Assembly (NCBI RefSeq): GCF_014529945.1
Contig: NZ_JACVFB010000003.1
Coordinates: 62,001 to 126,000 of the forward strand
Length of the DNA stretch: 64,000 nt
Source of the DNA: Chitinophaga varians
GTDB taxonomy: Bacteria; Bacteroidota; Bacteroidia; Chitinophagales; Chitinophagaceae
Direction of reading: 5' to 3'
Part shown: piece after piece, positions 53,397-62,534 of the stretch
Layout: each line of letters begins with the position of its first letter
Position numbering within the stretch: the first letter of the stretch is position 1
The notes under the pieces: generated by a model
Told to the model about the DNA's origin: nothing
The model's input: the letters and a program-made list of their open reading frames with translations, nothing else
Database searches by the model: none
Translations under genes and position numbers: made by a program

Positions 53397-56300
53397 ATGA
53401 TTAAGCAATTTTTACATGCTTTAAGTTTATTGTGTCTTGCACTATCCGTGCAGGCGCAGGACCTGAAGGTAACGGGTATCGTCAGGGACGAAACCGGTTC
53501 ACCGCTTCCGGGTGTTACCATTATTGAGAAGGGACTTTCGTCCAATGGCACCACCGCCGCCAGCAATGGCATCTTCACCATCACCTTAAAAGGCTCATCG
53601 AAAACATTGCTGTTCTCCTTTGTCGGCTATCTGTCACGTGAAATAAACGTGAATGGAAAGAACAATGTGAATATCACGATGTCGGCTGATTCAAAATCGC
53701 TCAAAGACGTAGTGGTGATCGGCTACCAGGAAGTGTCCCGTAAGAAGAATACCGCCGCGATCTCCAGCGTAAAAGGAGATGTGATCAAAGACATCCCGGC
53801 CCCCAGCTTTGACATGCTGCTACAAGGCCGTGTAGCCGGTGTGAACGTCCAGAATTTCTCCGGTGAGCCGGGAGTACGCAATAGCTTCGTGGTAAGGGGC
53901 AACACGTCCGTGCTCAGAGGCTACGATGCGGCCAGGGCCGTCAGTTCGCCCCTCTTCGTGATCGACGGTATCCCCACCACCACCGACGATATCAGCCAGA
54001 TAACATACGGACAAGGCACCAATACCAACCTGCTGGCGGGTTTAAACCCGAACGACATTGAATCCATCGATGTATTGAAAGACGCTTCCGCCGCCGCCAT
54101 CTATGGTTCCAGGGGCTCTAACGGGGTGATTATCATCAAAACAAGAAAAGCACATGCCGGAAAAGCGCAGTTCAATTTCAGCACCTACCATGGTATGTCA
54201 GAACAACGTAAGCTCACCGAACTGGTAACCGGGGCTGAAGAACGCAGAATGAAACTGGATGTGCTCAACCAGTACAACCAATGGGAAGACAATTACAAAT
54301 TGCCCCAGATGCTGACCGACAGCCTCAACCCTACCTTCAATAATAACACCGACTGGCAAGGGCTTTTCTATCAGCGGGGCATGATCCACAATTATGACAT
54401 GTCTATTTCCGGCGGCACAGACCAGGTGAACTACCGCGTGAGCCTCGGCCACTATAACGAAGAAGGCATCCTGAAAAATACCGGCTTCAAAAGATACAGC
54501 ATGATCTCCAACGTAAGTATACAGATCACGCCGAAGCTCAGTAACCGCACCATTTTCCGGCTGTACAGAACAGACCGGCCGCGCTCCGTCAATGAGCGTA
54601 CCGGTGGTAACTTCTCTTTTAACAGTGACGCGCTGCCCGCCTCGTTTTACAGGCTTACCCCTTCCGGTGAAGACTTTCTGGTAGGCAACGGCCGCAAGAT
54701 GGACAAGAACATTAACAACAGCCTGCAGCTGAGCACCGTGTTCAACTATGTGGTCCTTCCCTCACTGATGTTCAATACCACTGTTTCCTACGAGGCGTCC
54801 AATTCCAACCGTGACTACTATTCACCCAGCGTGGTGAGGGACAACGGCTTCGGCTTCGCTTCTTCCTTCGCAGATAAATCCGAGCACCTGACCATCTTTA
54901 ACACCCTCGAATACACGAAAAAACTAGGCCAGCATACCGTGAACCTGATCGGCGGACAGAATATGGAATACAACGCTTACCGTAATACGTATGCCGATGC
55001 CGACTTCATTGCCAGCGACTATGTTAACACCGTAAACACCGCCAACAAGAACTTCAGCACCGCCAGTTCCGCCTTCCAGGAATATGGCCTTCAAAGCCTG
55101 TTTGCCAGGGTGAACTACGACTTCAAGTCAAGATACCTGCTGTCTGCCGTTTTTAATGCCGATGCCTCTTCCAAGTTCGGCAAAAACAACCGCTGGGGTT
55201 ATTTCCCCTCCGTGTCAGCCGGCTGGATCATCAGTGACGAGCCTTTCATGAAAGGCAGCGACAACTGGCTCAGTTACCTGAAAATCCGAGGTAGCTACGG
55301 CATCACCGGAAGTCAGCCACAGGAAAATTACCTGGGCTATAACACCTACACGGTAAATGCCGCCAAATTCGGCGATAAGAACAACTCCCCCGCTACCACC
55401 TATAACGGTGGCTCCGTGATCATCCCCAACTACACCAGCGGGATTGCGCAACAAAACCTCTCGTGGGAACAATCCATACAAAGCAATATCGGGCTGGAGG
55501 CCACTTTCTTTAAAGACCGTATACGCCTCACCGTAGACGCCTATTCCCGCGGTACCAGCAGGGGCTTCTTCGACTACCGGCTGCCAATATATAGCGGGTA
55601 TGACCTGGCCAAGACGAATGCCATCGGTATCCGCAATGCCGGCGTGGAGCTCATGATCAACAGCAAAAACCTGTCGGAAAAAAGCGCCGTACAATGGTTC
55701 ACCGACTTCAATATTTCCTATAACCAGAATGTGATCACCAGTTTGCCTAACGGCGGCAGAAGCCTGATCGTGTCCTATAACGGTGGCGCCTATGGCTTCG
55801 ACTATCTGCTGGATGTAGGTAAACCTGTCAACCAGATGTTCGTATTCGAAAACAGAGGCGTTTACTCCAAAGACTCCGACGTGCCTTTCGACTACCTCAC
55901 CGGTCAGCCGCTGAAAAATGTAGTGGGCGTAGCTTACAAAGCCGGCGACCCCATCATCGTGGACCAGGTAGGCAACTTCAATATCAAAGAACCGATGGAC
56001 CAGATCGTAGGCGGTGATCCCAATCCGAAATATACCGGTGGTATTAACAACACCATTTCCTACAAAGGATTCTCCTTTTCTTTCTTTCTCACGTTCACCC
56101 TGGGACGCCAGATATTGAACTCCTATATGATCCGTCGCTACGTCAACCTGTTCGACGGCAGCGGTGATGACGGTGAAACCAAACTGGCCAAAGGCGCCCT
56201 CTTCGATCTGAGCAAAGTCAACTACTGGAAGAAGCCGGGAGACGTTGCTGACATCCCCTCACTCTCCCTGCGTTCGGCTGATCGTGACTATCACTACGCA

Positions 56301-56564
56301 TGGCTGGACGGCTCCACGATGTATATCCAGAATGGGTCGTACTGCCGCCTGAAAAACATCAGCGTTAACTATTCCTTTAATCCGCGCGTACTGAAAACAC
56401 TGCGTCTTAACCGGCTGCGGGTGTACGGCATCATGGATAATGTGTTCACCCTACAGCGGTCCACTATCCCGGATGCAGAAGCCGTGAATGCCTATGGTAT
56501 TTATGACGGCGACGGGTATCCTATCCCCACAAAATTCACACTGGGAATTGATCTGGGCTTTTAA
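53397..56564 (+). CDS. SusC/RagA-family TonB-linked outer-membrane protein (no STN domain)
   Basis: 1055 residues from the ATG at 53397, which gives the signal peptide LLCLALSVQAQ. It goes straight into the CarboxypepD-like domain (KVTGIVRDETGSPLPGVTII), TonB box (KDVVVIGYQE), plug (MLLQGRVAGVNVQNFSGEPG; IDVLKDASAAAIYGSRG) and barrel ending KFTLGIDLGF. Without STN and without adjacent sigma/FecR, it is not a transducing receptor of the type seen twice elsewhere in this window. First gene of SusC, SusD, fasciclin, lipoprotein. Confidence 0.94.
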   Translation: MIKQFLHALSLLCLALSVQAQDLKVTGIVRDETGSPLPGVTIIEKGLSSNGTTAASNGIFTITLKGSSKTLLFSFVGYLSREINVNGKNNVNITMSADSKSLKDVVVIGYQEVSRKKNTAAISSVKGDVIKDIPAPSFDMLLQGRVAGVNVQNFSGEPGVRNSFVVRGNTSVLRGYDAARAVSSPLFVIDGIPTTTDDISQITYGQGTNTNLLAGLNPNDIESIDVLKDASAAAIYGSRGSNGVIIIKTRKAHAGKAQFNFSTYHGMSEQRKLTELVTGAEERRMKLDVLNQYNQWEDNYKLPQMLTDSLNPTFNNNTDWQGLFYQRGMIHNYDMSISGGTDQVNYRVSLGHYNEEGILKNTGFKRYSMISNVSIQITPKLSNRTIFRLYRTDRPRSVNERTGGNFSFNSDALPASFYRLTPSGEDFLVGNGRKMDKNINNSLQLSTVFNYVVLPSLMFNTTVSYEASNSNRDYYSPSVVRDNGFGFASSFADKSEHLTIFNTLEYTKKLGQHTVNLIGGQNMEYNAYRNTYADADFIASDYVNTVNTANKNFSTASSAFQEYGLQSLFARVNYDFKSRYLLSAVFNADASSKFGKNNRWGYFPSVSAGWIISDEPFMKGSDNWLSYLKIRGSYGITGSQPQENYLGYNTYTVNAAKFGDKNNSPATTYNGGSVIIPNYTSGIAQQNLSWEQSIQSNIGLEATFFKDRIRLTVDAYSRGTSRGFFDYRLPIYSGYDLAKTNAIGIRNAGVELMINSKNLSEKSAVQWFTDFNISYNQNVITSLPNGGRSLIVSYNGGAYGFDYLLDVGKPVNQMFVFENRGVYSKDSDVPFDYLTGQPLKNVVGVAYKAGDPIIVDQVGNFNIKEPMDQIVGGDPNPKYTGGINNTISYKGFSFSFFLTFTLGRQILNSYMIRRYVNLFDGSGDDGETKLAKGALFDLSKVNYWKKPGDVADIPSLSLRSADRDYHYAWLDGSTMYIQNGSYCRLKNISVNYSFNPRVLKTLRLNRLRVYGIMDNVFTLQRSTIPDAEAVNAYGIYDGDGYPIPTKFTLGIDLGF

Positions 56565-56582
56565 CGTTTAAAATAAATAGAT

Positions 56583-58088
56583 ATGAAACGAATCCATATA
56601 ATTACCTGCCTGTTGTGTATGACCAGCATACTGGTGATATCCTGTAAAAAAGTGCTGGAGCTAAATCCACGGGAAACGCCATCCAGCGGTGTTTACTGGC
56701 AGAATGAAAACGATGCGCTCGCCGGCCTGCTGGGCGGTTATTCCCTCCTCCGCGACGCACTGACCAACGAAAACCGCTATTACGTATACGGTGATGTACC
56801 CTGTAACACGTTCCTGATCACCTATGGCAGCGACTATGCCATACACCAGTTGCGCGACGGCTCCTTTGACGGCTCCTATTACGGTTACCTGGAGAACCTG
56901 CAGGACTGGACACCATTCTACAAAGCCATCGCTCAGGCTAACCTGCTGATCAGGAAAATACCTACCATCCCCACTGACGCATTTAAAGTGCAGGACCGGA
57001 AAAACTATTTTCTCGGCGAGGCCTACTATCTCCGTGCGTTCAACTATTTCTTCATTTCAAAGGTGTGGGGAGACGTACCACTTGTTACCGATGCCGTGGA
57101 AGATGTGTCTGAAGCTAAAAACTATGGCCGCGAGGCACAACAGAAAGTACTCGCACAAGCTATTGCCGATCTGGAACAGGCCAAGAAACTGCTGCCGGTA
57201 ACGACCGAGAACACCGGCGACCGTGGCGTCAGGGCCAGTCTCGCTACTGCATTGGCACTGGAAGCTCATATCTATGCCTGGATGGGCAACTATGCCAAAT
57301 GTGAAGAGAACACCCGCGAGATCGTGAACAATCCCGGCAAATTTAACCTCACGTTCATCACTGACTCCGCCACCTATGTGAAGATGACCCTCGGGCATTC
57401 TACCGAAAGCATCTTCGAAATCAATATCAACTACAATCAAAACGAAGGCTCCAAAAAAGGTATCGGTGAAAGAACGCTGTACGACCCCTTCCTGGCCACC
57501 CGCAAGCCGGTTAATACCGACGACGTGCCCTGGCTGGTGAATATGGAAACGATCGATAAAATCTATGATCGCTTCAGCGACGATACGACCGATCTGCGTT
57601 TCAAAGTGTGGTATTATGCATTGGATGGCAGATGGCCCATGCTCAGGAAGTATTCCAGCGTTATCTATAAAGACGGTGATATCAAACGGGACCCCTGGTT
57701 CTCCAACAACATCCTGATCTCCCGTCTGTCAGATATCATCCTGCTCCGCGCAGAAGCGCTCTCCAAACTTGGTGATGAGCCTGGTGCACGTTTACTGGTA
57801 GACAAGATCCGCCAACGTGCCGGTGTAACACCTACCGATCCCTCCCTTACCGGGGACGACCTCTTCACTTTTATTGTATACGAGAGAGTGAGAGAATTAT
57901 ATGCCGAAGGACAGACTTACTGGGACCTCTGTCGCACCAAAAAGCTGGGAGATTTTAACGACAAGCTTTCCGGCTCATTCACTCCGGGCAATGCCAATTA
58001 CGGCAGAACATATTGGCCCATCAACCGGGATATCTTCAAAGACAATCCTTTGATGAAACAAACACCTTACTGGAACGGAAGACTGTAA
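56583..58088 (+). CDS. SusD/RagB-family lipoprotein
   Basis: 501 residues with a lipobox (ILVISC followed by KKVLELN). SusD segments NYFLGEAYYLRAFNYFFISK, VWGDVPLVTDAVEDV, ALEAHIYAWMGNYAKCEENT and FIVYERVRELYAEGQTYWDL. Cotranscribed with SusC (18 bp gap). The ligand is unknown; no carbohydrate-active enzyme lies nearby. Confidence 0.94.
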   Translation: MKRIHIITCLLCMTSILVISCKKVLELNPRETPSSGVYWQNENDALAGLLGGYSLLRDALTNENRYYVYGDVPCNTFLITYGSDYAIHQLRDGSFDGSYYGYLENLQDWTPFYKAIAQANLLIRKIPTIPTDAFKVQDRKNYFLGEAYYLRAFNYFFISKVWGDVPLVTDAVEDVSEAKNYGREAQQKVLAQAIADLEQAKKLLPVTTENTGDRGVRASLATALALEAHIYAWMGNYAKCEENTREIVNNPGKFNLTFITDSATYVKMTLGHSTESIFEININYNQNEGSKKGIGERTLYDPFLATRKPVNTDDVPWLVNMETIDKIYDRFSDDTTDLRFKVWYYALDGRWPMLRKYSSVIYKDGDIKRDPWFSNNILISRLSDIILLRAEALSKLGDEPGARLLVDKIRQRAGVTPTDPSLTGDDLFTFIVYERVRELYAEGQTYWDLCRTKKLGDFNDKLSGSFTPGNANYGRTYWPINRDIFKDNPLMKQTPYWNGRL

Positions 58089-58106
58089 CCATCTAAAAAA
58101 AAGATC

Positions 58107-58799
58107 ATGAAAAAGATCATTCACTATACCCTCTTTTGCTGTGTTATGCTGGTGGCATTCCAGTCCTGCAAAAAGGATTATATCACCGGCGGAAACCTGC
58201 ATTCCGCCAAATTCAACGGGAGCACGTATGAATATCTTCATACCAACCACCTGTTTGATACGCTCGTCCTTCTGATCGATAAGACAGGATTAAAAGACGA
58301 AGTAAACGCCAACAACACCACTTTCTTCGCACCGACCAATTATTGCATCTACAATTATGTAAAGAACGTGGTACAGACCAGACTGCAATTACAGACCGGC
58401 GATGAAAACCTGGTGTTCAACTTTGACCAGCTGGATTTCCCCAGCCTGAAAGACTCCCTGCGGGCCTATATCTTCCCGGGAAATATTATCCGTGACTCAC
58501 TGAGTAAGTACGGCACGCTATATACGGCTAAAGACGGAGAGCAGCGTCTCGTCACCCTGGAAGAAGATCCCAGCAACACCTACGTAAATGCCGGCTTCAC
58601 CGAGCGCCCGAAGTATATCTATATCACTAAAATCTTCGGTACCCGGGACCCGGCAGATCCCGACTCGCTGGCCGCCTTGCCGGAATCACAGCGGGATGTA
58701 AAAGACATCATCCAGTCGTCCGGTATTATCACCAACAACGGGGTGGTACACGTCATCGGCAACTCACATAATTTCACTTTTGCCAAGCAACCTAAATAA
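58107..58799 (+). CDS. Fasciclin (FAS1)-domain lipoprotein
   Basis: 230 residues with a lipobox (AFQSC followed by KKDYITG). FAS1 elements: LFDTLVLLIDKTGLKDEV, NNTTFFAPTNYCIYNYV, LRAYIFPGN and, at the end, SGIITNNGVVHVIGNSHNF. FAS1 domains mediate adhesion or binding. Many Bacteroidota SusC/SusD operons carry such surface lipoproteins as accessory ligand binders. 18 bp after SusD. Confidence 0.85.
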   Translation: MKKIIHYTLFCCVMLVAFQSCKKDYITGGNLHSAKFNGSTYEYLHTNHLFDTLVLLIDKTGLKDEVNANNTTFFAPTNYCIYNYVKNVVQTRLQLQTGDENLVFNFDQLDFPSLKDSLRAYIFPGNIIRDSLSKYGTLYTAKDGEQRLVTLEEDPSNTYVNAGFTERPKYIYITKIFGTRDPADPDSLAALPESQRDVKDIIQSSGIITNNGVVHVIGNSHNFTFAKQPK

Positions 58800-58807
58800 G
58801 TCAGACT

Positions 58808-59794
58808 ATGAAACTACTCCATCACATATACGAAAAAGGGCTGCTGGCACTGCTGATCATCGCAGCCTTTATATCCTGCAAAAAAGTTGTCCCTGGTTAT
58901 ATCAGTGACCAGATCAGGTACGTGGACGATACCTTCCGCGTGCCCAAAGGCACGTACTTTACAGCAGACGCCCGCTCCTTCCAGGGCGATGGCACCAGCT
59001 ATCCGCTGAGCGTAAAGCTGGTGGATATCCGCGAGCTCGCCACCGGTAAATCGATCAAGGCTTTTACTGATTCACAGGAAATACTGGTATTCACGAAACT
59101 GTTCGATCCCAACAGGGACACTACCGTGGAACAATTGAATGCGATCCGTACCAAACAGCGCGTGCCGCCGTTGCAGATCGTGGAAAAATCAGGGCAGCTG
59201 ATCGTCAACAACGGGTCCATCAATATTCCCAATGGTAATTATACTTTCGATATCAGCGTATCCAATGAAAGAGGTACCAAGATATTCAAGAACATATCCG
59301 TACTGCAATTGTACCTGCTGGAGTTCCAGGACATCAGCAAGGGCTGCGCCTGGTTCAAGAATAACACTACCACCAGCGGCGATATCGGTTCACCCGACGT
59401 CAGTTATAAAAAGCTGTCCATAGATGGATTCCGGGTGATACTGAAAGTCACGGACAAAAACGGCAAGCCGTTCAACCCGAAAGCGGGAGAGCTGATCAAA
59501 CGCGGCGACAGGCCGCTGTTTGAAAGCTATTCCCGTTTCCATCCGGTACAGTACACCGACACGACCATGATCTGTGATTTTGAGGTTACCCCTTTCCCGC
59601 TGAAGGAAGTACCGGGATATGGTTATCTGATGTATTACAGGATACCCAGCGACTTTGTGCAAATAGATCCGGGTGTGGCCCCAACAAACGACCCCGTCTA
59701 TAGCGTGAATCCCCGGTTTTCGTTCAGGCTATTGGTCCCGGGCACCTATGAAGTGACCGTCAAAATACCGAAAGTCACCAGAAAAAGCGTCTGA
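58808..59794 (+). CDS. DUF5007-like surface lipoprotein of SusCD operon
   Basis: 328 residues with a lipobox (AAFISC followed by KKVVPGY). Two or three beta-sandwich sections are visible (PKGTYFTADARSFQGDGTSY; NIPNGNYTFDISVSNERGTK; RFSFRLLVPGTYEVTVKIPK). Similar lipoproteins of unknown function follow SusC/SusD/fasciclin genes in other Bacteroidota; the family name is from memory. 8 bp after the fasciclin gene; last gene of the operon. Confidence 0.7.
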   Translation: MKLLHHIYEKGLLALLIIAAFISCKKVVPGYISDQIRYVDDTFRVPKGTYFTADARSFQGDGTSYPLSVKLVDIRELATGKSIKAFTDSQEILVFTKLFDPNRDTTVEQLNAIRTKQRVPPLQIVEKSGQLIVNNGSINIPNGNYTFDISVSNERGTKIFKNISVLQLYLLEFQDISKGCAWFKNNTTTSGDIGSPDVSYKKLSIDGFRVILKVTDKNGKPFNPKAGELIKRGDRPLFESYSRFHPVQYTDTTMICDFEVTPFPLKEVPGYGYLMYYRIPSDFVQIDPGVAPTNDPVYSVNPRFSFRLLVPGTYEVTVKIPKVTRKSV

Positions 59795-59805
59795 TAGTTA
59801 AAAAA

Positions 59806-59849
59806 AAGTGATCGCCCTGAAAGTAACTTTACTATTGGGGCGGTCACTT
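59806..59849 (-). terminator. Terminator between convergent SusCD and lanthipeptide-enzyme operons
   Basis: AAGTGATCGCCC (59806-59817) pairs with GGGCGGTCACTT (59838-59849), one G-T pair. On the minus strand the stem is followed by seven T, so it best ends the LanC transcript; the stem touches the LanC stop codon. Confidence 0.7.
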
Positions 59850-61681
59850 CAACTAACCGGTTGAATAAAACCCTGTCGCTGCATGGAAAGTGTTTGTGTC
59901 ACCAATGCCGCCACCGCCTGTTCTCTGTCGGCCACATTAAAGCAGCGGACCAATATCTCTTCCAGCGTATATCCGCCCTGTAGATGATCAAAGATGGTGG
60001 CTGTCAGTTTTCCGGCCGGAAAGGCCGCCACACCGTATTCATCCGCCTGCAGCAGATAGTAGTACTCCCCTGCCTCACCAGGTGCTTCAGGATCGTTCCA
60101 TGGCCATTGGGTGCAACATAACCGTACCTGTTCCACAACAGTCCATTGCATCTGTAGCAACATCTCCGGTGCTGGTTGCTGTAGCGCCCCGAACATTTCT
60201 TTTCTTTTGGTATAGTATAATAGCCCCCTGTGTTCTTTCCACAGGGAAGTGCGTTGCTGCTCAAAAGTAAAGCAGTCCATCACCTGTGCGTGGCGTTCTT
60301 CCGGCAACGCATGTATCGCCTGCAACAGTATTTCTTCCAGCGTAGCGATGTTATGCACATCAGGTAATGTCCATCCGGTTTTGTTCAACTGATGGAAAGT
60401 GCCCCCATAGTATTTAGAAAACAGCTGTTGCTTGAGTGCCCCGGCGGCATATAAAGGCGCCGTATGCCGGTCTGCACCGATAACAGGATGCAGCACCCCA
60501 TCTTCCCGGAAGGGCATCAACACGGAAACCAGCATATACCCCACACCGGACAGGCCGGAGAATAGTCCGGGGTCCTGCATCATCGTAGGCACATAACTGT
60601 TATAGGTAGCGTGGCGATGGTAGTAACGAATGGCCCGCAATGCCATCGCCATTGCCGTTTCCCGCAGGACCGGCCGTTGCAGTATTTCCGCTGCCTGCAA
60701 CAATAGCGACACCATACCGCCGTAACCGCTGCATAGGGTGAAGTCGCCCCGTTGCGATAGCTGCGCATCTTCCATAGTGCGTAGCAGGGCGTCTTCTACG
60801 TGCTGCAACCATGCCGGCTGCGGTATTTGTTTGTATGCCGCCAAACGGGCGATGCCTATCCCTGCCGCGCCATGCGCCCAGGTATTGGTGTCAGCAGCAT
60901 CTTTCCGGAAACGCCGGATATCCCAGTGAAAGAAGTCGTCGCGTTCCAGGCAGGTATTAGTCAGGCGCAGGTCCAGCCAATTGCGGGCCGTGGCATCGTA
61001 GTACTGCATCTCATATTCCAGTGCCTGGTCGGCCAGGAATTGCAGCCCTTCGTCCCTAAAGTAAGCTGCCACTTGCATCAGCGCATAGGCGATGCCGGAA
61101 GCGCCGTGGGAAAAGCCTGTCAGACAGTCATAACTCATCTTCACATGTCCCCACCTCAGTCCATTCGGGGCTACGCGCGCCTGTTGTATCAGGATATCCG
61201 TCAGGGAGCGGACCAGTGGCAGCAAACTCCCTTCCTGCGTATGTGCGTGCAGGTAAGTAAGCACAAACATATTGCCGGCATGGCCGCTCAGCCAGTCGTC
61301 CTGTAACACGCCGTGCAGTATGCCATCCCTGAAATGTGCTGTCAGCTCCAGCGCCCGGTCCAGATAGCGCCGATGCCCCGTGGCTTCGTACATTTTGATG
61401 CAGGTATATAACAATCCCGTGGCACCGGTGCAAAACGTATAGTATTGCTGCTGTAACACTTTGGGATGATACAACAGTGTATCCGCTGCCGTGATACAGG
61501 TTTCCAGATAGGCTTGCTCCCGGTAATATTCGTATAGTCGCAGGTAAAACAGGATAACACCGGCGCTGCCGTTGAACAAATCTGTTTTTTCCGCTATTGT
61601 TGCCGGCTGAAGCGCAGGCAGTACCGCCTGCGCAATACGGCGCAATTCCGTGTCTATGATTTTTTTATCCGGTGATTCCAT
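59849..61681 (-). CDS. LanC-like lanthionine cyclase with altered zinc ligands and C-terminal extension
   Basis: 610 residues from the ATG at 61681, 17 bp inside the preceding gene. Residues 1-400 show the toroid repeats of LanC: LFNGSAGVILF, FCTGATGLLYTC, WLSGHAGNMFVL, GFSHGASGIAYAL, WAHGAAGIGIARL, LCSGYGGMVSLLL and GLFSGLSGVGYML. In NisC-type cyclases zinc is held by Cys (WCYG), Cys and His (CHG); here these are WAHG and CSG, so only the middle Cys (317) remains. After 424 comes a 190-residue extension; its last 70 residues (KLTATIFDHLQGGYTLEEIL) look like a PqqD-type winged helix. Cytoplasmic; forms thioether rings if active. Confidence 0.83.
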   Translation of the reverse strand: MESPDKKIIDTELRRIAQAVLPALQPATIAEKTDLFNGSAGVILFYLRLYEYYREQAYLETCITAADTLLYHPKVLQQQYYTFCTGATGLLYTCIKMYEATGHRRYLDRALELTAHFRDGILHGVLQDDWLSGHAGNMFVLTYLHAHTQEGSLLPLVRSLTDILIQQARVAPNGLRWGHVKMSYDCLTGFSHGASGIAYALMQVAAYFRDEGLQFLADQALEYEMQYYDATARNWLDLRLTNTCLERDDFFHWDIRRFRKDAADTNTWAHGAAGIGIARLAAYKQIPQPAWLQHVEDALLRTMEDAQLSQRGDFTLCSGYGGMVSLLLQAAEILQRPVLRETAMAMALRAIRYYHRHATYNSYVPTMMQDPGLFSGLSGVGYMLVSVLMPFREDGVLHPVIGADRHTAPLYAAGALKQQLFSKYYGGTFHQLNKTGWTLPDVHNIATLEEILLQAIHALPEERHAQVMDCFTFEQQRTSLWKEHRGLLYYTKRKEMFGALQQPAPEMLLQMQWTVVEQVRLCCTQWPWNDPEAPGEAGEYYYLLQADEYGVAAFPAGKLTATIFDHLQGGYTLEEILVRCFNVADREQAVAALVTQTLSMQRQGFIQPVS

Positions 61682-62531
61682 AGATATGTTCCAGGCATTT
61701 ACGGGTGAAATACATGATATAAGCTTCATCGGGATTGGAAACGCCGAGGCGGTTGTGCCCCATGTGCAGGAAGCTGCCTGCCACGGTCGCTAGTTGACTG
61801 TCCCCAAATCCCAGCTGCCGGTACTGTGCAAAAACATGGCTGTTACCTTCCACAAAGCGCTGTAGCACAGGCGGAGCGCTTCCCTGTACTATCCGCTGCC
61901 ACAGGTCTACAGCGATGTGCGTTAAAGCTGGCGCGTAGGTGATATACTTTTCGTGCATCCGTTGCAGGTAATAGGTCTCCTGCTGCTGCCGGTCCTGATC
62001 CGGGAGATACAGCCGCGGCAGCCATCCCTGTATAAAACGGTGACAGATATCCAGTGTCAGCGCAGGCGTTAGCTGCAATGACTGCAATAGCGCCAGATTC
62101 AGCCGGATGGCCTGCATCAGCGCGCCGGGCGGATTGAGTTCCTGTAACACACAGACCGAAGAAAGGTAAAACTGACGCTCCGCCAGCGGCATCGTTTGTG
62201 CATTGCCGTAACGACTGATCTCTGGTACATAAGGGATGTACTGCCAGCTATCGTTGGGCAGCAGCTGCTGCGATGGCCAGGCATCATCCTGCCGACAGGA
62301 AGGATGCGTCTCAAAATAAGTCTGCGCAGCATCTTCGAGCAGTTGTTTTACATCGGCCTGCCGGTCATTCTCTACGTATAGCCGCAGGCGTATGTGGGGG
62401 CCTTTTTCCCAATAACGAATAAAGAAATAAGGGCAGCCTGCCCGCTGCACCACCGGGCTGACCAGCAGTTGCAGCAGCCGGTCGTGATCTCCGGCATGGA
62501 AGAAGTGTACAGACAACCAGGTACTTTGCAT
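61665..62531 (-). CDS. Split LanB, C-terminal part: thiopeptide-type glutamate-elimination domain
   Basis: 288 residues. Typical SpaB C-terminal/thiopeptide-biosynthesis domain: STWLSVHFFHAGDHDRLLQL at the start, then CPYFFIRYWEKGPHIRLRLY with the conserved Arg residues, RYGNAQTMPLAERQFYLSSV, and near the end LGFGDSQLATVAGSFLHMGH followed by NRLGVSNPDEAY. In class I lanthipeptide dehydratases this domain removes glutamate from glutamylated Ser/Thr to give Dha/Dhb. Here it is a separate gene, 3 bp after the glutamylation gene and overlapping LanC by 17 bp, so the three are one operon. Confidence 0.9.
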   Translation of the reverse strand: MQSTWLSVHFFHAGDHDRLLQLLVSPVVQRAGCPYFFIRYWEKGPHIRLRLYVENDRQADVKQLLEDAAQTYFETHPSCRQDDAWPSQQLLPNDSWQYIPYVPEISRYGNAQTMPLAERQFYLSSVCVLQELNPPGALMQAIRLNLALLQSLQLTPALTLDICHRFIQGWLPRLYLPDQDRQQQETYYLQRMHEKYITYAPALTHIAVDLWQRIVQGSAPPVLQRFVEGNSHVFAQYRQLGFGDSQLATVAGSFLHMGHNRLGVSNPDEAYIMYFTRKCLEHIYGITG

Positions 62532-62534
62532 CGG

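Noticed and set aside
53397..59794. Polysaccharide utilisation locus
   Set aside because: SusC and SusD are present but there is no glycoside hydrolase, lyase or esterase nearby; the name would overstate the evidence.
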